Positions 63,268 to 64,000 of a stretch of 64,000 bases of DNA are shown in pieces (the stretch's first letter is position 1; each line of letters begins with the position of its first letter). This DNA is from Frigoribacterium sp. PhB160. GTDB taxonomy: Bacteria > Actinomycetota > Actinomycetes > Actinomycetales > Microbacteriaceae. A program made the translations under genes and the position numbers. The stretch covers positions 1,403,564 through 1,467,563 of the forward strand of contig NZ_RKIE01000001.1 in assembly GCF_003751785.1 (NCBI RefSeq). The letters run 5' to 3'. The notes under the pieces are model-generated. The model had not been told where the DNA came from and ran no database searches. It worked only from the letters and a program-made list of their open reading frames with translations.

Positions 63268-64000
63268 CTAGGACCCCGGCCCGGCGACGACGGGGTCGTG
63301 GAAGGTCCGACCGCGCACCCTCTCGCTGGCGCCCACGCGGTCGAGGTACGGCGTGACCCCGCCCATCTGGAACGGGTAGCCCGCGCCGAGGATGAGGCAG
63401 AGGTCGATGTCCTCCGCCGCCGTGACGACGTGGTCGTCGAGCATGCGCCCGACCTCGTCGGCGAGGCCGTCCTCGATCCTCACCCGCAGCTCGTCCTCGG
63501 TCAGCGCGGTGCCGGGACCGGCCGCGAGGGCGACGGCCTTCTTGTCGAACCCGGTGCGTCGGCCCTTCTTGTCGCGGTCGAAGACGCGCCCGTGCTCGGC
63601 GAGCCGGTGCAGCCCGTCGCTCGCGTAGAACCGGTCGGGGAAGGCCGCGTGGTGCGTGTCGAGCACGTGCGCACCCACGGTCAGTCCGACCAGCTCGAGC
63701 AGCTCGAACGGCGTCATCGGCAGCCCGAACGGCGCCGTGGCGCGGTCGACGACCTCGAAGGGCGTGCCGGTCTCGACGGCGTGCATGGCCTCGCCGAGCA
63801 GCTTGGCGAGGACGCGGTTCACCACGAACCCGGGGGTGTCGGCCGTGATGACGGCGTTCTTCTTGAGGGCGGCGGCGGTCACCATCGCCGTGCTCAGCGT
63901 CTCGTCGTCGGTGCGGGCCGTCCGGACGACCTCGATGAGCGGCATGACCGCCACGGGGTTGAAGAAGTGGAAGCCGACGAGCCGCTCCGGGTGCGCGAGC
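63268..64000 (-). CDS. FadB-like 3-hydroxyacyl-CoA dehydrogenase (5' end outside the window)
   Basis: Only the C-terminal 243 residues are present; the frame is open to the window edge. GFHFFNPVAVMPLIEVVRT is the NAD-domain end of 3-hydroxyacyl-CoA dehydrogenases (catalytic His in FHFFNP and Glu in the following EVV), and TPGFVVNRVLAKLLGEAMH begins the dimerisation domain. A second, half-size repeat (EDIDLCLILGAGYPFQMGG) is as in multifunctional FadB/FadJ. So this is probably the C-terminal end of the trifunctional fatty acid oxidation alpha subunit. The enoyl-CoA hydratase half lies outside. It may pair with a thiolase gene further on. Confidence 0.9.
   Translation of the reverse strand, partial: LAHPERLVGFHFFNPVAVMPLIEVVRTARTDDETLSTAMVTAAALKKNAVITADTPGFVVNRVLAKLLGEAMHAVETGTPFEVVDRATAPFGLPMTPFELLELVGLTVGAHVLDTHHAAFPDRFYASDGLHRLAEHGRVFDRDKKGRRTGFDKKAVALAAGPGTALTEDELRVRIEDGLADEVGRMLDDHVVTAAEDIDLCLILGAGYPFQMGGVTPYLDRVGASERVRGRTFHDPVVAGPGS

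Overview
The window looks like chromosome from a high-GC actinobacterium, most probably of the family Microbacteriaceae. The evidence is very high GC with strong third-position bias, actinobacterial DUF families (DUF3145, DUF3071/SepH, DUF3093, DUF3159, DUF3710, DUF4191, DUF4193), homodimeric pyruvate dehydrogenase E1, polyphosphate glucokinase, a GlnR-type operator, and many genes with a TANNNT -10 box 6-7 nt before the start codon. The genus is not resolved. No phage, insertion sequence, integrase, CRISPR array or plasmid function was seen. This is core chromosome with one accessory-looking glycan island.

Layout. 1-8341: DUF3145 (+), then on the minus strand aceE, fasR, fabD, fabH, acpP and fabF, which link acetyl-CoA supply to type II fatty acid synthesis. 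8583-14576: a thiol peroxidase, tRNA-Val(UAC), an MmyB-type regulator, a Na+/H+ antiporter, an aldo/keto reductase sharing a candidate operator with the regulator, a DUF4126 protein and an SDR. 14583-22367: a glycan island of four minus-strand glycosyltransferases diverging from WcbI, a glycosyltransferase and a GT2 enzyme. 22448-25469: an orphan membrane protein, a Nif3-like protein and a CT398-like coiled-coil protein. 25519-25913: RNase P RNA. 26018-27925: ppgK, map and a 57-aa protein. 28091-33998: glnA2, glnE and glnA1 with a four-half-site GlnR box. 34028-36827: RDD and DUF4191 proteins and a pseudokinase. 36841-41457: E2 (sucB-like), lpd and pepA. 41543-47724: PAC2 protein, MFS transporter, sigA, murT, a gatD homologue and a zinc-ribbon protein. 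47950-52680: convergent parE-like and parC-like topoisomerase genes. 52774-58084: a phosphatase-family protein, sepH, DUF4193, DUF3093, dut, DUF3710 and DUF3159. 58250-64000: acn, dxs and a partial 3-hydroxyacyl-CoA dehydrogenase.

How the parts work together. Most of the window is housekeeping carbon, nitrogen, envelope and information processing. AceE, E2 and Lpd are components of 2-oxoacid dehydrogenase complexes. GlnE can modify GlnA1, which has the target tyrosine, but not GlnA2 at the same position. MurT/GatD, dxs and the glycosyltransferases feed the cell envelope.

Most unusual points. (1) The GatD homologue has lost both the catalytic Cys and His, and its MurT partner contains no cysteine. 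Microbacteriaceae have group-B peptidoglycan cross-linked through D-Glu, so the pair may have been repurposed. (2) The parE-like gene, and probably one glycosyltransferase gene, appear to start at AUC with ideal Shine-Dalgarno spacing. (3) Leaderless promoters recur across the window. (4) The regulator and the reductase share an operator-like 15-mer. All of this was read by eye; no alignment or database search was run.
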